Origin: Blastococcus sp. CT_GayMR19
Lineage (GTDB): Bacteria > Actinomycetota > Actinomycetes > Mycobacteriales > Geodermatophilaceae
Length of the DNA stretch: 64,000 nucleotides
Assembly (NCBI RefSeq): GCF_004570385.1
Contig: NZ_SPQL01000001.1
Location: 186,001 to 250,000 of the forward strand
Direction: 5' to 3'
The stretch's first letter is position 1. Each line of letters opens with the position of its first letter. Positions 43,788 through 51,985 of the stretch are shown in pieces. A program made the translations under genes and the position numbers. The notes under the pieces were generated by a model. The model ran no database searches. It saw only the letters and a list, made by a program, of their open reading frames with translations, and had not been told where the DNA came from.

Positions 43788-44099
43788 TCAGCGCCTCGCG
43801 ACAGGCCGGCCGTCGGCGATCCACTGCGTCATGCCGCCGTCGAGGTTGGCGACGTCGTAGCCCTCGCCTGCCAGGAACTGCGCGGCCTGGGAACTCCGCC
43901 CACCACTGCGGCAGACGGTGATGACCGGCCGGTTGCGGTCGAGCTCGAAGACGCGCGCGGCCAGCTGCCCCAGCGGGATGTGGGTGCTGCCGGCGATCCG
44001 GCCTTCGGCGAGCTCGGCGGCCTCGCGGACGTCGAGGACGACGGCCTCGGTGCGGTCGGCGGCCTGGGCGGCGGTGAGCTGGGGGATCTGCGGGTTCAC
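43788..44099 (-). CDS. single-domain rhodanese
   Basis: A 103-residue sulfurtransferase from GTG 44099, with TTGGAG just upstream; a TTG four codons earlier is less likely. VVLDVREAAELAEGRIAGS and active Cys63 in TVCRSGGRS are conserved, followed by LDGGMTQW. It probably relays sulfane sulfur to the MBL enzyme. It is the first enzyme gene after cstR. The gap to the MBL gene (43729–43787) contains the small repeat TTTCA-AC-TGAAA, of unknown role. Confidence 0.9.
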   Translation of the reverse strand: MNPQIPQLTAAQAADRTEAVVLDVREAAELAEGRIAGSTHIPLGQLAARVFELDRNRPVITVCRSGGRSSQAAQFLAGEGYDVANLDGGMTQWIADGRPVARR

Positions 44100-44125
44100 G
44101 GTGTGCTCCAAGCGTCGGTGGGGGG

Positions 44126-44407
44126 TTATGCCAAGGAGAGGAAGAGGCGCTCGAGCTCACGCAGGTCGACCTCTCGGGTCTCGCCGTCCTCGTTGATCGA
44201 GCAGTAGCGCATCCCGGTGGAGACGACGGCGAACCCGGCCTTGCTCAGCGCCTTCGAGGCTGCGGCCAGCTGCGTGACCACGGCCGAGCAGTCCCGGCCC
44301 TCCTCGATCATGCGGACGATGCCGCCGATCTGGCCCTCGATGCGCTTGAGGCGCTTGACGACGTCTGCGAGCTCGCCATGGGGGATGTCCACACGTCGAG
44401 TATGCAT
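44126..44407 (-). CDS. cstR: CstR-like persulfide-sensing repressor (CsoR/DUF156 family)
   Basis: A 93-residue helical repressor of the CsoR superfamily (VKRLKRIEGQIGGIVRMIEE). Copper-sensing CsoR uses a Cys-His-Cys site; here Cys40 and Cys69 are kept with the same 29-residue spacing (36 and 65 in M. tuberculosis CsoR), but the His position is Gly65. That is the pattern of CstR, whose two Cys form a polysulfide bridge when sulfide stress rises. The downstream genes are all sulfur-handling. Its own start codon lies in a perfect palindrome, so it should be autoregulated. Confidence 0.88.
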   Translation of the reverse strand: MHTRRVDIPHGELADVVKRLKRIEGQIGGIVRMIEEGRDCSAVVTQLAAASKALSKAGFAVVSTGMRYCSINEDGETREVDLRELERLFLSLA

Positions 44408-44423
44408 ACCCCCGGGGGTATGC
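44404..44423. promoter_or_regulatory. CsoR/CstR-type palindromic operator
   Basis: GCATACCCCCGGGGGTATGC, a perfect 20-bp palindrome overlapping the first bases of cstR. It matches the known CsoR/CstR-family pattern of ATACCC…GGGTAT around a G/C centre. Binding there would block initiation of the whole operon. Confidence 0.85.
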
Positions 44424-44828
44424 GCAACCGGATGGACGGTGACCGCTCCCACAGCCTTCAGGCCCACGGCTCGGCCAGCCAGTCTGCGGACGGTCGCCCG
44501 CCGAGTTCGGCGCCCGGGACCGCAACGCCGCCTCTTCCTCCGCCACCCGACGACAGACGCCATCAAGGTCGGCATCGCAAGTCCTGACCCTGAAGCGTCA
44601 GGGGTGATGCCTCGACCTTCGAGAGGCGCTCGGACGTCCGGGCGCGCACCGGACGGCGGAACGCGCAACGGCTTCCGGGTTCAGCGGCATCCGGTGGTCA
44701 CAAGGTGGGCACAAACGAGCTAGTGCCGCGGAAGCAGCAACGAACAGGTCCGGACTGCGGCAAGCGTCGGACGTGCAGGAAGGGATCTGGCCGGTCATGG
44801 CAGATCCTCGCCGACACGGGCGCCGCCT
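44424..44828. other. right end of element 1, no gene seen
   Basis: About 400 bp between the cstR operator and the second att repeat. It should hold the cstR promoter and the terminal DNA of the element. Short frames cross it but none is convincing. It shares a GTGGGCAC-type run (44709–44718) with the corresponding end before the third att repeat. Confidence 0.45.
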
Positions 44829-44874
44829 GACTCATGATCCCTGGGTCGCGGGTTCGAGCCCCACCCGCCCCACC
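44829..44874 (+). repeat. second copy of the tRNA-Met att site (junction of elements 1 and 2)
   Basis: 44 of 46 bases match the 3' half of tRNA-Met (40204–40249); the two changes are in the anticodon loop and T stem. There is no 5' half, so it is not a working tRNA. Confidence 0.85.
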
Positions 44875-44879
44875 GGTCC

Positions 44880-44985
44880 TCTGTGTTGTTCCGCCTGATG
44901 CTTGACGAAGCAGCGTCGGGTGATGGGCGACAGTGCTTCGGTTGATGGTTGACAGCTACTTCGGCTGATCCTTGACGCTCCCTCG
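44880..44985 (+). mobile_element. left end of an IS481-type element
   Basis: Three imperfect direct repeats resembling CGCCTGATGCTTGAC occur at about 44892, 44937 and 44961, immediately before the transposase start. Such internal repeats are usual at IS481-type ends. The first (44880–44906) recurs after the third att site (52394–52420). Confidence 0.6.
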
Positions 44986-45392
44986 ATGAGGGAGTTGAGC
45001 GTGGCCGAGCAGCGGTATCTGGCGGTGTTGGCGGTGATCGCCGACGGGCATCCGGTGTCGTCGGTGGCCCAGCAGTGGGGCGTGTCCCGGCAGACGCTGC
45101 ATGCCTGGCTGGGCCGGTACGAGGACGCCGGGCTGGAGGGCTTGACCGATCGGTCGCACCGGCCGGTGTCGTGTCCGCATCGGATGCCGGCGGTGGTGGA
45201 GGCGGCCGCGCTGGAGTTGCGGCGGGTACATCGGGCGTGGGGGCCGCGGATCGTGGTGGAGCTGGCTCGCCGGAGTGTGGCGCCGCTGCCGAGTGAGTCC
45301 GGTGTCTATCGGGCGCTGACCAGGGCGGGGCTGATCGAGCCCGGTGCCCGCCGGCGCCGGCGGGAGTTCTGGAAGCGGTGGGAGCGCGGCAC
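44986..45392 (+). pseudogene. IS481-type transposase, truncated
   Basis: The frame starts MRELSVAEQRYLAVLAVIAD and has the helix-turn-helix SSVAQQWGVSRQTLHAWLGR, then GLEGLTDRSHRPVSCPH and YRALTRAGLIEP. It breaks off at FWKRWERG, just where the DDE catalytic domain should begin. Beyond that the strand is antisense to an integrase remnant. The transposase is therefore inactive. The IS seems to have replaced the end of integrase 2. Confidence 0.85.
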
Positions 45393-45590
45393 CAGTGCGG
45401 CGGCCGACTCCACGGCCTCCCTCTGCACGTCCTCGAAGACGCTCGCATAGACCCTGCCCGGTAATCGCCGTGGACAAGTGGCCGCGCACCTGACTAGTGA
45501 GCTTCAGGTCCTTGGTCGCCCGGTAGGTGAGGATCGCGGCCAGTGGCCGCAGGTCATGCAGCCGCAGCCTGGCGCCGCCGGTGCGCCCGC
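45385..45590 (-). pseudogene. second integrase C-terminal remnant
   Basis: The minus strand reads LHDLRPLAAILTYRATKDLK and SQVRGHLSTAITGQG, clearly homologous to the element 1 integrase (40359–40560) but with the motif residues decayed (LRH to LRP, LGHS to RGHL, Tyr lost). It marks the left end of element 2. Confidence 0.82.
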
Positions 45591-45605
45591 AGCCGCACCG
45601 CCTCC

Positions 45606-46232
45606 TCATGTCCGTCGGAGCGCCTCGACGTGCTCGGGCGTCAGCGACCGCGTCCGCTGCCCATGCAGCAGCAGGTGGATGCGGGCGGTCTCCTCGAGTT
45701 CCTCGACGGCGTCGGCGGCCGACGGGAGGTCGGCGGCCGAGACGACCGGCCCGTGGTTGGCCAGCAGCATGGCGTGCGACGCGCGGGCCGTCCGTTCCGC
45801 CAGCTCCTCGAGCGAGCGGTCGCCCGGAGCGTGGTACGGCAACAGCGGCAGCCGCCCCACCCGCATGACGTAGTAGGCCGTCAGCGGCGGCAGCACGTCG
45901 TGCGGGTCCACGTCGGCCAGACAGGACACGGCGGCCGCGTGGGTGCTGTGCGTGTGCACCACCGCGGAGTCCTGCGGCCGAGCCCGGTAGATGGCTGCGT
46001 GGAGAAACGCCTCCTTGGAGGGCCGTGGCCCGTCGAGGTGGCACCCCTGCAGGTCGACGAGGCTGAGCTGGTCGGTCGACAGCTGCCCGAGGCTCGACCC
46101 GGTCGGAGTCACCAGGAAGCCGCCGGGCACGCGGACGCTCAGGTTGCCCGTGCGCCCGGCCGTGAGTCCGCGGGCGAACAGCGACGCGCCCAGCGCGACC
46201 ACCTGCCCGCGCAGCTCCGGATGGTCCGTCAC
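45606..46232 (-). CDS. class II aldolase/adducin family protein (OtnC/fuculose-phosphate-aldolase-like)
   Basis: A 208-residue zinc enzyme that cleaves or decarboxylates sugar phosphates. The family motifs are TAGRTGNLSVRV (phosphate-binding GN), TPTGSSLGQL, a Glu in PSKEAFLHAAIY, the zinc His pair in VVHTHSTHAAAVS and His in LLANHGPVV. It begins at GTG 46232, 18 bp after the GntR stop, so the two form an operon. In acid-sugar clusters with a DUF1537 kinase, such proteins (OtnC) decarboxylate 3-oxo-tetronate 4-phosphate. That is the likely step here, but the substrate is not proven. Confidence 0.85.
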   Translation of the reverse strand: MTDHPELRGQVVALGASLFARGLTAGRTGNLSVRVPGGFLVTPTGSSLGQLSTDQLSLVDLQGCHLDGPRPSKEAFLHAAIYRARPQDSAVVHTHSTHAAAVSCLADVDPHDVLPPLTAYYVMRVGRLPLLPYHAPGDRSLEELAERTARASHAMLLANHGPVVSAADLPSAADAVEELEETARIHLLLHGQRTRSLTPEHVEALRRT

Positions 46233-46250
46233 GTTCCCCCCGCCGTCCGC

Positions 46251-47123
46251 TCAGGCCCGCGGGGACTGCGTACCGAGCAGCAGGGCCAACTCCTGCACCA
46301 GTTCGCGTACCCGTCCGAGATCGTCGTCCCCACCCGCCCCGAGCGAACGGGGCCCGACGTGCGCGTCCACGTCGAACACGGTGTCCGGCCGGTGCCAAGC
46401 GGTGAACCACTCGAGCCCGCGCCCGTACTGGTCCCGGGTCACCCCCTGCAGCAGCAGGACCGGCACTCCGACGCGGACATCCAGGTGGGCGGCCACGGCC
46501 TCGTCCGAGGGCACCGCCTGCAGCTGCCGCGGGCCGCCCTGCGGCTGGACACCCCGCGCCCGCATCCAGTCGTGCAGGGAGCCGCCGTCGAGGTCCTCGG
46601 CCGACAGGTACGGGAAGAGTTCCCTCGGCAACCACGTGCGCATGAACACCAGCGGCCCTTCCTCCACCCGCCGGATCCGCTCGAGGCGCCACGTGTCAGT
46701 CACCCCGAGCGCGGCGGCGGCAGCGGACGGCGCCTGGTCGACCGCCAGCCCGACGATCTCGGTGCGGAGGTGGTGGCCACTGGCCTCGACCTGCTGGCGG
46801 AGGCCACCGGCCTGGTCCGCGCGCCGCCGGTGCTCGGGGCGTGGTGCCACGACGCTGCCGCGGCCGCGTTGACGGACGACCAGTCCGAGGTCGGCCAGGT
46901 CGCCCAGCGCCTGACGGACCACGCTCCGCGAGACGCCGAAGCGCGCCTGCAGCGCCTCCTCGGTCGGCAGCGGTGCTCCGGGCGGCAGGGAGTGGCTGTC
47001 GATCTGCTGCCGGAGCGCATCTCGGATCTGCGCGTACAGGGGCACCCCGGCGGCGCGGCCGAGTTCCACCGGCGGCGTGACGTCGTCCCTGGCCTTGGAC
47101 GCCATGAACCCCTCGACGGACAT
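46251..47123 (-). CDS. GntR-family regulator with UTRA domain
   Basis: A 290-residue regulator. ATG 47123 has GGAGAGGAG upstream. The winged helix-turn-helix is at the N-terminus (PPGAPLPTEEALQARFGVSR and VVRQALGDLADLGLVVRQRG). The C-terminal UTRA domain (about 110–270) would bind a small acid or sugar, with RTWLPRELFP and LLLQGVTRDQYGRG as landmarks. It is divergent from the permease–RLP–kinase operon and first in its own operon with the aldolase. It probably controls both through the tandem repeats at 47241–47266. Confidence 0.9.
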   Translation of the reverse strand: MSVEGFMASKARDDVTPPVELGRAAGVPLYAQIRDALRQQIDSHSLPPGAPLPTEEALQARFGVSRSVVRQALGDLADLGLVVRQRGRGSVVAPRPEHRRRADQAGGLRQQVEASGHHLRTEIVGLAVDQAPSAAAAALGVTDTWRLERIRRVEEGPLVFMRTWLPRELFPYLSAEDLDGGSLHDWMRARGVQPQGGPRQLQAVPSDEAVAAHLDVRVGVPVLLLQGVTRDQYGRGLEWFTAWHRPDTVFDVDAHVGPRSLGAGGDDDLGRVRELVQELALLLGTQSPRA

Positions 47124-47240
47124 TCCGCACTCCTCTCCCGTTGAGCGCCGCGGCGACGAACCGGCCGCGGCCCATCCCAGCATCGTGCCCGTCCGACACG
47201 GAGTCTTGACGACGTGGCGCACATCACCCTACCTTGGTAC

Positions 47241-47266
47241 GGACAAATTGTACGGACACATTGTCC
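47241..47266. promoter_or_regulatory. tandem 13-bp operators in the divergent promoter
   Basis: GGACAAATTGTAC (47241–47253) is followed directly by GGACACATTGTCC (47254–47266). The second is GGACA-CAT-TGTCC, a perfect inverted repeat; the first differs in one arm base. They lie 20 bp before the permease start and are likely GntR sites. Confidence 0.7.
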
Positions 47267-47286
47267 GGTCCCCAAGGAGGTCCCCC

Positions 47287-48309
47287 TTGAGCGAGATCCT
47301 GCGGACGAGCCCGTCCAGGTTCCCTATGTTCGGCACGATGCGTCGGATCCCCGGCGGCCTCATGCTCATCCCGCTGGCACTCGGCGTCCTGGTGAACACC
47401 TTCACGCCGGACGCACTCGGGATCGGCGGCTTCACCACCGCGCTCTTCAAGGAGGGCGCCCTCACGCTGATCGCGCTGCTGATCCTGGCGACCGGAGCGT
47501 CGATCACCGGCACGCACAACGGCAAGGGCGCTGCGGGCACGACGCTGGTCGTCCTCCTCGCCAAGACGCTCATCCCCATCACGCTGTGCGTGGTCCTCGG
47601 CCTCACGGTCGGTATCGACGGGGTCGCCGGCATCTCGATCCTCGGGTTGATCGCCATCTTCGGGAACAGCAACGGCGCCATGTGGCTCGCCTTCGCCGGC
47701 GAGTACGGGGACGAGCGGGACCGCGGCGCCTACGTCGCCAGCGCCTTCGACGACGGGCCCTTCCTCGCGCTGGTGTTCCTGGGCGCCTCCGGGCTGGCCG
47801 ACATCCCCCTCCTGGCGCTGGTCGCCGCCCTGGTGCCCTTCTTCATCGGCCTGGTCATCGGTGCGGTCGACCGCGAGTGGACCAAGGCCCTGGATGCCGT
47901 GCCGAATATCGTCATCCCGTTCATGTCCTTCGCGGTGGGCACCGGCATCGACCTGCGGACCGTCCTCACCGGGGGTGCCGCCGGCGCCGTCCTGGGTGTC
48001 GGCGTCGTCGTCCTGACCGGCGGGCTGACCTACCTCGGCTACCGGTTCCTGCTCCGCCGCGGCCGCGAGAGCGGCATCGGCTTCGCAGCGGGCACCACGG
48101 CCGGAAACGCGGTGGCCGTTCCTGCCGCCGTCGCCGCAGCGGACCCCAACTTCGCGCCCTTCGTCGGCTCCGCGTCCGCCCAGGCCGCCACGGCCGTCCT
48201 CGTCACAGCCCTGCTGGCCCCCGCAGTTGCGGCCTGGGTGATGAAGCGGGCGGGCGCGCTCGAGCCCGTACCCCTGCCCGTGGTCCCGCCGAAACCCCAC
48301 CACGCGTGA
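47287..48309 (+). CDS. KdgT-family (2-keto-3-deoxygluconate-type) permease
   Basis: A 340-residue membrane transporter of the KdgT family. TTG 47287 is preferred since AAGGAGG lies six bases upstream; the family core begins RRIPGGLMLIPLALGVLVNT. About ten hydrophobic segments are seen, with LILATGASI, LAKTLIPI, FGNSNGAMWLAF and FAAGTTAGNAVAVPAAVA as family landmarks. It probably imports the acid sugar broken down by the following enzymes. It is the first gene of the plus-strand operon. Confidence 0.88.
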   Translation: MSEILRTSPSRFPMFGTMRRIPGGLMLIPLALGVLVNTFTPDALGIGGFTTALFKEGALTLIALLILATGASITGTHNGKGAAGTTLVVLLAKTLIPITLCVVLGLTVGIDGVAGISILGLIAIFGNSNGAMWLAFAGEYGDERDRGAYVASAFDDGPFLALVFLGASGLADIPLLALVAALVPFFIGLVIGAVDREWTKALDAVPNIVIPFMSFAVGTGIDLRTVLTGGAAGAVLGVGVVVLTGGLTYLGYRFLLRRGRESGIGFAAGTTAGNAVAVPAAVAAADPNFAPFVGSASAQAATAVLVTALLAPAVAAWVMKRAGALEPVPLPVVPPKPHHA

Positions 48310-48347
48310 CCGCGCCCTGCCGCCCGCACCGACCGGAGGACCCCGAC

Positions 48348-49610
48348 ATGCGTGACCCCCGCCGTATCCGCTGCACCTACTACATCGAGGCCGTCGACGT
48401 CGCACGGGCCGCGGCCGCTCTCGCCGGCGAGCAGTCGAGCGGGACCTTCATCGCCGTCCCCGGAGAATCCGACCGGATCCGCGAGCGCCACGCGGCTGAG
48501 GTCGTGGAGATCCGCGAGCTCGGCGAGTGCGCGCCCTCCCTGCCGTCGAGGCGCCGGCCGGAGCGGGTGACCTCGGCCGAGGTCGTCGTCGAGTTCCCGA
48601 TGGTGAACATCGGTACCGACATCGCGACCCTGCTCACCGCGGTGGCCGGCAACCTCTTCGAGCTCGTCGAGCTGTACGCCTGCCGGCTGCAGTCGATCGA
48701 GCTGCCCGACGAGTTCGTCGCGGCCCACCCCGGCCCCGCCTTCGGCGTGGCGGGCACCCGCAAGCTCATGGGCGTGTCGGACGGCGTGCTGATCGGCACG
48801 ATCGTCAAGCCGAACGTGGGCCTGGTGGAGGACGAGTTCCGCGGCGTGGTGCGTGAGCTGGCCCGCGCCTCGATCGACCTCATCAAGGACGACGAGCTGA
48901 TGACCGATCCGGCGTACCTCCCCCTGGAGACCCGCGTCCGTGTCGCGGTGGAGGAGATCGGGGACGCCGAGCAGGTCACCGGGCACCGGACGATGTACGC
49001 CTTCAACATCACCGGGGACCTCGCCGGACTCCAGCGCCGTCACGACCTGGTGGTCGAGGCGGGCGGGACCTGCGTGATGCTGAACGTGCCGGTCATGGGC
49101 CTGCCGGCGCTCGCGTGGCTGCGCGGATTCGCCCAGGTGCCCATCCACGGCCACCGGGCCGGACTGGCCGCCTCGATGCGCTCCCCGGCCCTGGGGGTGG
49201 ACTTCACGGTCTGGCAGCAGCTGGCCCGCCTGGCCGGCGCCGACCACGTCCACGCCAGCGGGCTCGGCAGCAAGTTCTACGAGCGGGACGAGCAGGTCAC
49301 GGCCAACATCCGCAGCCTGCAGGCGCCGCTGGGGGCCACGATCGACCCGCTCCCGACGCTGTCGTCCGGGCAGAACGTGCACACGCCGGGTCCGACGTTC
49401 GCGGCGGTGGGGTCGACCGACCTGCTCATGCTGGCCGGCGGTGGGATCGCCGCCCATCCCGACGGGCCGGCCGCCGGTGTCCGCAGCCTGCGCCAGGCGT
49501 GGGCCGCGGCGGTGAGTGGGAACCCGTTGGCGGACGCGGCCGCGGCGCGCGCGGCTCGTGGCGACTCCGCTCTCGCGCACGCGCTGCAGACGTTCCTGGC
49601 AGGTGCCTGA
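48348..49610 (+). CDS. RuBisCO-like protein (form IV), OiaX/OiaT-like
   Basis: A 420-residue protein with the RuBisCO large-subunit fold. ATG 48348 follows GGAGGA. Lys154 in GTIVKPNVGL equals RuBisCO K175; the second Lys of that motif is Asn. The carbamate triad is intact: Lys180, Asp182, Glu183 in LIKDDE. A loop-6 Lys is present (K309 in GLGSKFYE). It lies upstream of a DUF1537 kinase (TGATG overlap). In apionate catabolism such pairs (OiaK with OiaX/OiaT) phosphorylate and then decarboxylate 3-oxo-isoapionate. That role is plausible but not proven; carbon fixation is unlikely. Confidence 0.88.
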   Translation: MRDPRRIRCTYYIEAVDVARAAAALAGEQSSGTFIAVPGESDRIRERHAAEVVEIRELGECAPSLPSRRRPERVTSAEVVVEFPMVNIGTDIATLLTAVAGNLFELVELYACRLQSIELPDEFVAAHPGPAFGVAGTRKLMGVSDGVLIGTIVKPNVGLVEDEFRGVVRELARASIDLIKDDELMTDPAYLPLETRVRVAVEEIGDAEQVTGHRTMYAFNITGDLAGLQRRHDLVVEAGGTCVMLNVPVMGLPALAWLRGFAQVPIHGHRAGLAASMRSPALGVDFTVWQQLARLAGADHVHASGLGSKFYERDEQVTANIRSLQAPLGATIDPLPTLSSGQNVHTPGPTFAAVGSTDLLMLAGGGIAAHPDGPAAGVRSLRQAWAAAVSGNPLADAAAARAARGDSALAHALQTFLAGA

Positions 49611-50896
49611 TGGCCGACATCGGGTTCCTCGCCGACGACCTGACGGGTGCCAGCGACGTCCTCGCGCAGGCACACGCCCAGGGGCTGGACGCCATGCTGG
49701 TCCTCGACCCCGGACGGTCGATGCCGGAGGACGCCGACGTCGTGGGCATCGCCGGACCGGCCCGCTCGCTGGCGGGCGAGGCACTCGACGAGGCGGTGCG
49801 GTCCGGCCTCGCGGCGCTGGCGTCGCTGGACCTGTCCGTGCTGCTCTACAAGGTCTGCTCCACGTTCGACTCCTCGCCCACTGTCGGCAGCATCGGGCGG
49901 GGGATCGAGCTCCTGCACGAGCGGTTCCCCGGACACGGACCGGTGCCCGTCGTGCCCGCGCAGCCCGGCTTCGGCCGCTACACCGCCTTCAGCCAGCACT
50001 TCGGCGCCTACGCAGGCGAGGTGTACCGGCTGGACCGGCACCCCGTGATGTCCCGGCACCCCTCGACGCCGATGCACGAGGCCGACCTGCGGTTGGTCCT
50101 GGCCGAACAGCTCGCCGGCCGGAGCCCCGTCCCGGGCCTGCAGCTGCCGGCCCACGCCGACGGCACCTTCGGTGACCGGTGGGCGCAACTGCGCGAGACG
50201 GCCGACGCCGAGGCCTTCGTCGTGGACGCGGTCGACGAGGCGCACATGGACACCGCGGCGAAGGCCCTGGTCCGCGGACGCCCCGCGGACGGACCGGCGC
50301 TCGTCGTCGGTTCCGGGGGCATCATGGCCGCGCTGGCCCGCCTCCGTGGCGGCGCATCCCGGAAGCCTCCGGCCCGCACCACGTCCCGTGGCCCGACGCT
50401 CGTCGTGTCGGCGTCCGCGTCCACCACGACCGCCGGCCAGATCGCCGACGCCGTCCGGCACGGCTGGGCCGACGTCGCGATCCCGGCCGGGGTCTACGCC
50501 GACGACGTCACCGGGAGGCCGTGGTCGGCCGCCGTCGAGGCGGCACTCCGGGCCGGCCGGAACGTCGTCGCCCACACCACGCAAGGGCCCGACGACTCCC
50601 GGCTGAGCGCCGGCTCCGTCACCGCCGCCGAGGTGGGCGGGACCATCGGCCGACTCGCCGGCGACCTGGCCCGACGGGGACTGACCCGGGATGTCGTCGT
50701 CTGCGGCGGCGACACCTCCAGCCACGCCTTGCTGGCCATGGGGGTCGGCGAGCTCCGGGTCAGCGAGCAGTTCGTCACCGCCGGACCCATCTGCACCACC
50801 GATGACGCGGCGGCCGTCGCCGGCTGCCGCGTGCTGCTCAAGGGCGGCCAGGTCGGCCCCCCCGACCTGTTCCGCCGCTTCGCCGGCCTCATCTGA
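49610..50896 (+). CDS. DUF1537 four-carbon acid sugar kinase family protein
   Basis: A 428-residue kinase. It starts MADIGFLADDLTGASDVLAQ, the N-terminal sugar-binding motif (DDLTGA), with KVCSTFDSS following. The C-terminal nucleotide-binding domain has VSASASTTTAGQI, VCGGDTSSHALLAMG and LLKGGQVGPPDLF, where GGDTS and KGGQxG are the ATP and catalytic motifs. Family members phosphorylate 3-oxo-acids such as 3-oxo-tetronate or 3-oxo-isoapionate. The start overlaps the RLP stop, so the enzymes are made together. The substrate is inferred from context only. Confidence 0.9.
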   Translation: MADIGFLADDLTGASDVLAQAHAQGLDAMLVLDPGRSMPEDADVVGIAGPARSLAGEALDEAVRSGLAALASLDLSVLLYKVCSTFDSSPTVGSIGRGIELLHERFPGHGPVPVVPAQPGFGRYTAFSQHFGAYAGEVYRLDRHPVMSRHPSTPMHEADLRLVLAEQLAGRSPVPGLQLPAHADGTFGDRWAQLRETADAEAFVVDAVDEAHMDTAAKALVRGRPADGPALVVGSGGIMAALARLRGGASRKPPARTTSRGPTLVVSASASTTTAGQIADAVRHGWADVAIPAGVYADDVTGRPWSAAVEAALRAGRNVVAHTTQGPDDSRLSAGSVTAAEVGGTIGRLAGDLARRGLTRDVVVCGGDTSSHALLAMGVGELRVSEQFVTAGPICTTDDAAAVAGCRVLLKGGQVGPPDLFRRFAGLI

Positions 50897-50935
50897 GCCG
50901 TGCGTGACACCCCACCGATCGATCAGGAGAACACC

Positions 50936-51985
50936 ATGAAGGCCGTCGTCAAGCACGCAGCCGAGCGCGGCATCCAGATCCGCGAGGACTGGCCCGAGCC
51001 CGTGGCCGGCCCGGGGCAGGTGCTGCTCGAGGTGGCCGCCGCCTCGCTGTGCGGCACCGACCGCGAGCTCTACGAGTGGACGCCCTCGGCGCAGGCGTTC
51101 GAACTCACCCCACCGGTGGTCCTCGGCCACGAGGGCTCCGGGACGGTGCTCGCCGTGGGGGTCGGCGTCGATGACGTCGCCCCCGGGGACCGGGTCGCGC
51201 TGGAGAGCCACCTCATCTGTGGCCGGTGCTACCCGTGCCGAACCGGCAGCGCGCACACCTGCGAGCGGACCGGCATCCTCGGTATGCACATCGACGGCGT
51301 CTTCGCCGAACGAGTCGCCGTCCCCGCGGGCATCTGCGTGCCGCTGCCCGAGTCGGTGTCGCTCGAGATCGGCGCCCTGCTGGAGTCGGCCGGGGTGGCC
51401 ATGCACGCCGTCCAGCGGTCCGGATACGCCGTGGCCGGGCAGTACGTCCTGGTCAACGGCTGTGGGCCCGTGGGTCTGGTCATCGCACAGATCGCCCTCG
51501 CCCTGGGAGCCGCGGCCGTCGTCGCCGTGGAACCCAACCCGTTCCGCCGGAAGCAGGCGGAGTCGATCGGCGCCCAGGTGCTCGACCCGTCGGACGACGT
51601 CGTCGGCGTGTGCCGCGACCTGGCCGGTCGCCGCGGCGGCTTCGATGTCGCGTTCGAGGTCTCTGGCGCGCGCGGGGTGCTGCCGCCGCTGCTGGAGGCG
51701 CTGCGGCGGGAGGCCACGCTCGTGACGGTCGGACACCCGAGCGAGCCGGCTCCGATCGACATCGCGTCGTTCGTGAACAAGAAGGGCATCACCCTCCGCG
51801 GCATCTTTGGCCGCCGGCTATGGGACACCTGGGAGCAGTTGCTCCTCCTGCTGCAGTCGGGTCGCATCGACCTCGACCGGCTGATCACCCACCGCCTGCC
51901 CCTCGACGAGGCAGAGGCCGCAGTCGAACTGCTCACCGGCGACGCCGGAAAGGTTCTGCTCGTGCCGGGTGCGAACCGACGGTGA
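50936..51985 (+). CDS. zinc-dependent medium-chain alcohol/polyol dehydrogenase
   Basis: A 349-residue NAD(P)-dependent dehydrogenase. ATG 50936 has CAGGAG upstream. The catalytic zinc ligands are Cys39 (LCGTDRE) and His/Glu in LGHEGSGTV, and the structural zinc uses Cys95, 98, 101 and 109. The Rossmann GxGxxG is NGCGPVGLV. It resembles threonine/sorbitol dehydrogenases. As fourth gene of the operon it probably oxidises the imported sugar acid to the 3-oxo form used by the kinase. Confidence 0.9.
   Translation: MKAVVKHAAERGIQIREDWPEPVAGPGQVLLEVAAASLCGTDRELYEWTPSAQAFELTPPVVLGHEGSGTVLAVGVGVDDVAPGDRVALESHLICGRCYPCRTGSAHTCERTGILGMHIDGVFAERVAVPAGICVPLPESVSLEIGALLESAGVAMHAVQRSGYAVAGQYVLVNGCGPVGLVIAQIALALGAAAVVAVEPNPFRRKQAESIGAQVLDPSDDVVGVCRDLAGRRGGFDVAFEVSGARGVLPPLLEALRREATLVTVGHPSEPAPIDIASFVNKKGITLRGIFGRRLWDTWEQLLLLLQSGRIDLDRLITHRLPLDEAEAAVELLTGDAGKVLLVPGANRR

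Noticed and set aside
44126-44407. Copper sensor CsoR
   Set aside because: The His of the Cys-His-Cys copper site is Gly, there is no copper ATPase or chaperone nearby, and all neighbours handle sulfane sulfur.
44829-44874. Possible second tRNA-Met
   Set aside because: Only the anticodon-to-3' half is present. There is no acceptor 5' strand or D arm, so it is an att copy.
48348-49610. True RuBisCO (carbon fixation)
   Set aside because: The second Lys of the KPK motif is Asn, there is no small subunit or phosphoribulokinase nearby, and the operon is catabolic. It is a form IV RuBisCO-like protein.
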